Shown here: piece after piece, positions 5,223-5,605 of the stretch | How the letters are laid out: each line of letters begins with the position of its first letter | Numbering within the stretch: position 1 is the first letter of the stretch | Source of the DNA: Pseudomonadota bacterium | GTDB taxonomy: Bacteria > Myxococcota > Myxococcia > Myxococcales > Myxococcaceae | DNA: 5,605 nucleotides | NCBI GenBank assembly: GCA_023423535.1 | Contig: JAFAFL010000112.1 | Location: forward strand, 1-5,605 | Reading direction: 5' to 3' | Notes under the pieces: model-generated | The model's input: the letters and a program-made list of their open reading frames with translations, nothing else | Told to the model about the DNA's origin: nothing | Databases searched by the model: none | Translations under genes and position numbers: made by a program

Positions 5223-5268
5223 CAAAATTAATCACAGCTAATTTTTAAAAATTGTATGTTCCCGACAA
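5223..5268 (-). promoter_or_regulatory. Promoter of the YCII operon with upstream operator-like element
   Basis: On the minus strand TAATTTTG (5223-5230) matches TAnnTTTG, about 45 bases before the YCII ATG. The 31-base element at 5238-5268 starts seven bases upstream, the same spacing as in the esterase promoter. A 14-base palindrome AATTTTTAAAAATT (5240-5253) fills the place of the -33 box, and there is no TTG there. The element ends four bases before the stop codon of the AraC-family gene, so the regulator gene abuts the promoter it may control. Function is inferred. Confidence 0.55.
5238..5268 (-). repeat. Copy 2 of the 31-base direct repeat (candidate operator)
   Basis: It matches 3235-3265 at 28 of 31 positions, ungapped. 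The 17-base core on the minus strand is TTGTCGGGAACATACAA (5252-5268), with one change from copy 1. It lies between the AraC-family stop codon and the YCII promoter. Confidence 0.7.
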
Positions 5269-5271
5269 AAA

Positions 5272-5605
5272 TCAGAGGATAATGTTTATTGCGGATTCTT
5301 TATATTGTTTCTGCAAATTTTTGGGAGACATGCCTGACAACTGCCGCACGTGCCGTATAAAATGCGATTGATCGGTATACCGCAAGTCGTAGGCGATTTC
5401 GGTGAGTGATTTATATTTTTTAGTAGAGATCAAACGAAGGGCTTTTTGAAATTTCGCGGTTTTAATAAAATGCCTGGGCGTAACACCAACCTGTTCTTTA
5501 AATATCCTTTCAAGTGTACGTTCTGTAGTGTTAAATTTATCAACCACATCTTTTACATTCACACTACCATTAGATTGGATAAAGTGAACGCACTGTTTTG
5601 CCAAT
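5272..5605 (-). CDS. AraC-family transcriptional regulator, C-terminal DNA-binding part (5' end outside window)
   Basis: The frame is open from the right edge to TGA (5272-5274), giving about 110 residues. It contains both helix-turn-helix units of the AraC/XylS domain (PF12833). The first is SVNVKDVVDKFNTTERTLERIFKEQVG, followed by the linker helix VTPRHFIKTAKFQKALRLI. The second is LTEIAYDLRYTDQSHFIRHVRQLSGMSPKNL. The first visible codon is TTG (Leu), not a real start. The full protein should have an N-terminal sensor or dimerisation domain of about 150 or more residues beyond the window, so the inducer cannot be guessed. Its stop is four bases from the repeat element upstream of the YCII operon, making it the natural candidate regulator for both operons. 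Confidence 0.92.
   Translation of the reverse strand, partial: LAKQCVHFIQSNGSVNVKDVVDKFNTTERTLERIFKEQVGVTPRHFIKTAKFQKALRLISTKKYKSLTEIAYDLRYTDQSHFIRHVRQLSGMSPKNLQKQYKESAINIIL

Overview
The window looks like chromosomal DNA of a Bacteroidota bacterium, probably Sphingobacteriia or Chitinophagia. It is AT-rich, most starts lack a Shine-Dalgarno sequence, there are TAnnTTTG-type -7 elements upstream of operons, and the small single-domain families present (YCII, VOC, RibD-type reductase, SnoaL/NTF2, AHSA1, DinB) are often found together in this phylum. Nearly everything is on the minus strand, so it is transcribed from right to left. No rRNA, tRNA, CRISPR array or insertion sequence was seen.

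Layout from right to left. The right edge (5272-5605) carries the DNA-binding half of an AraC-family regulator whose N-terminal part lies outside the window. Just past its stop is a promoter region (5223-5268), followed by operon A: a YCII-family protein (4825-5178), a 3'-truncated RibD/dihydrofolate-reductase-like remnant (4450-4803), a VOC/glyoxalase-superfamily protein (4020-4511) and a SnoaL-like protein (3578-3961). A spacer of about 380 bases follows (3196-3577) with no convincing gene. It contains a second promoter region (3220-3265) that starts operon B: a secreted Fes/IroE-type esterase (2341-3195), an AHSA1/SRPBCC protein (1903-2337) and an NTF2-like protein (1456-1836). After a 127-base gap come three tightly packed or overlapping genes: a DinB-like protein (822-1328), a 70-residue ferredoxin-fold-like protein with a TTG start (626-838) and a small membrane protein resembling the CrtO acyltransferase family (111-626). 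At the left edge, facing the other way, is the C-terminus of a rhodanese domain (1-66).

The most notable signal is a 31-base element present twice with 28 matches, once upstream of each operon. In both places it lies exactly 7 bases upstream of a TAnnTTTG box, and neither promoter has a TTG at the usual -33 distance. The inference is that both operons share one regulator acting from that element, and the adjacent AraC-family protein is the obvious candidate. The cluster would then be a regulon of small enzymes and ligand-binding folds, perhaps responding to a small molecule or xenobiotic. The sequence does not show what that molecule is.

Other points of interest are a deletion scar in the RibD-like gene at a short direct repeat, a forced TTG start inside the overlapping DinB gene, and one GGAGG site beside a TAATG stop/start overlap in a region otherwise poor in Shine-Dalgarno sequences.
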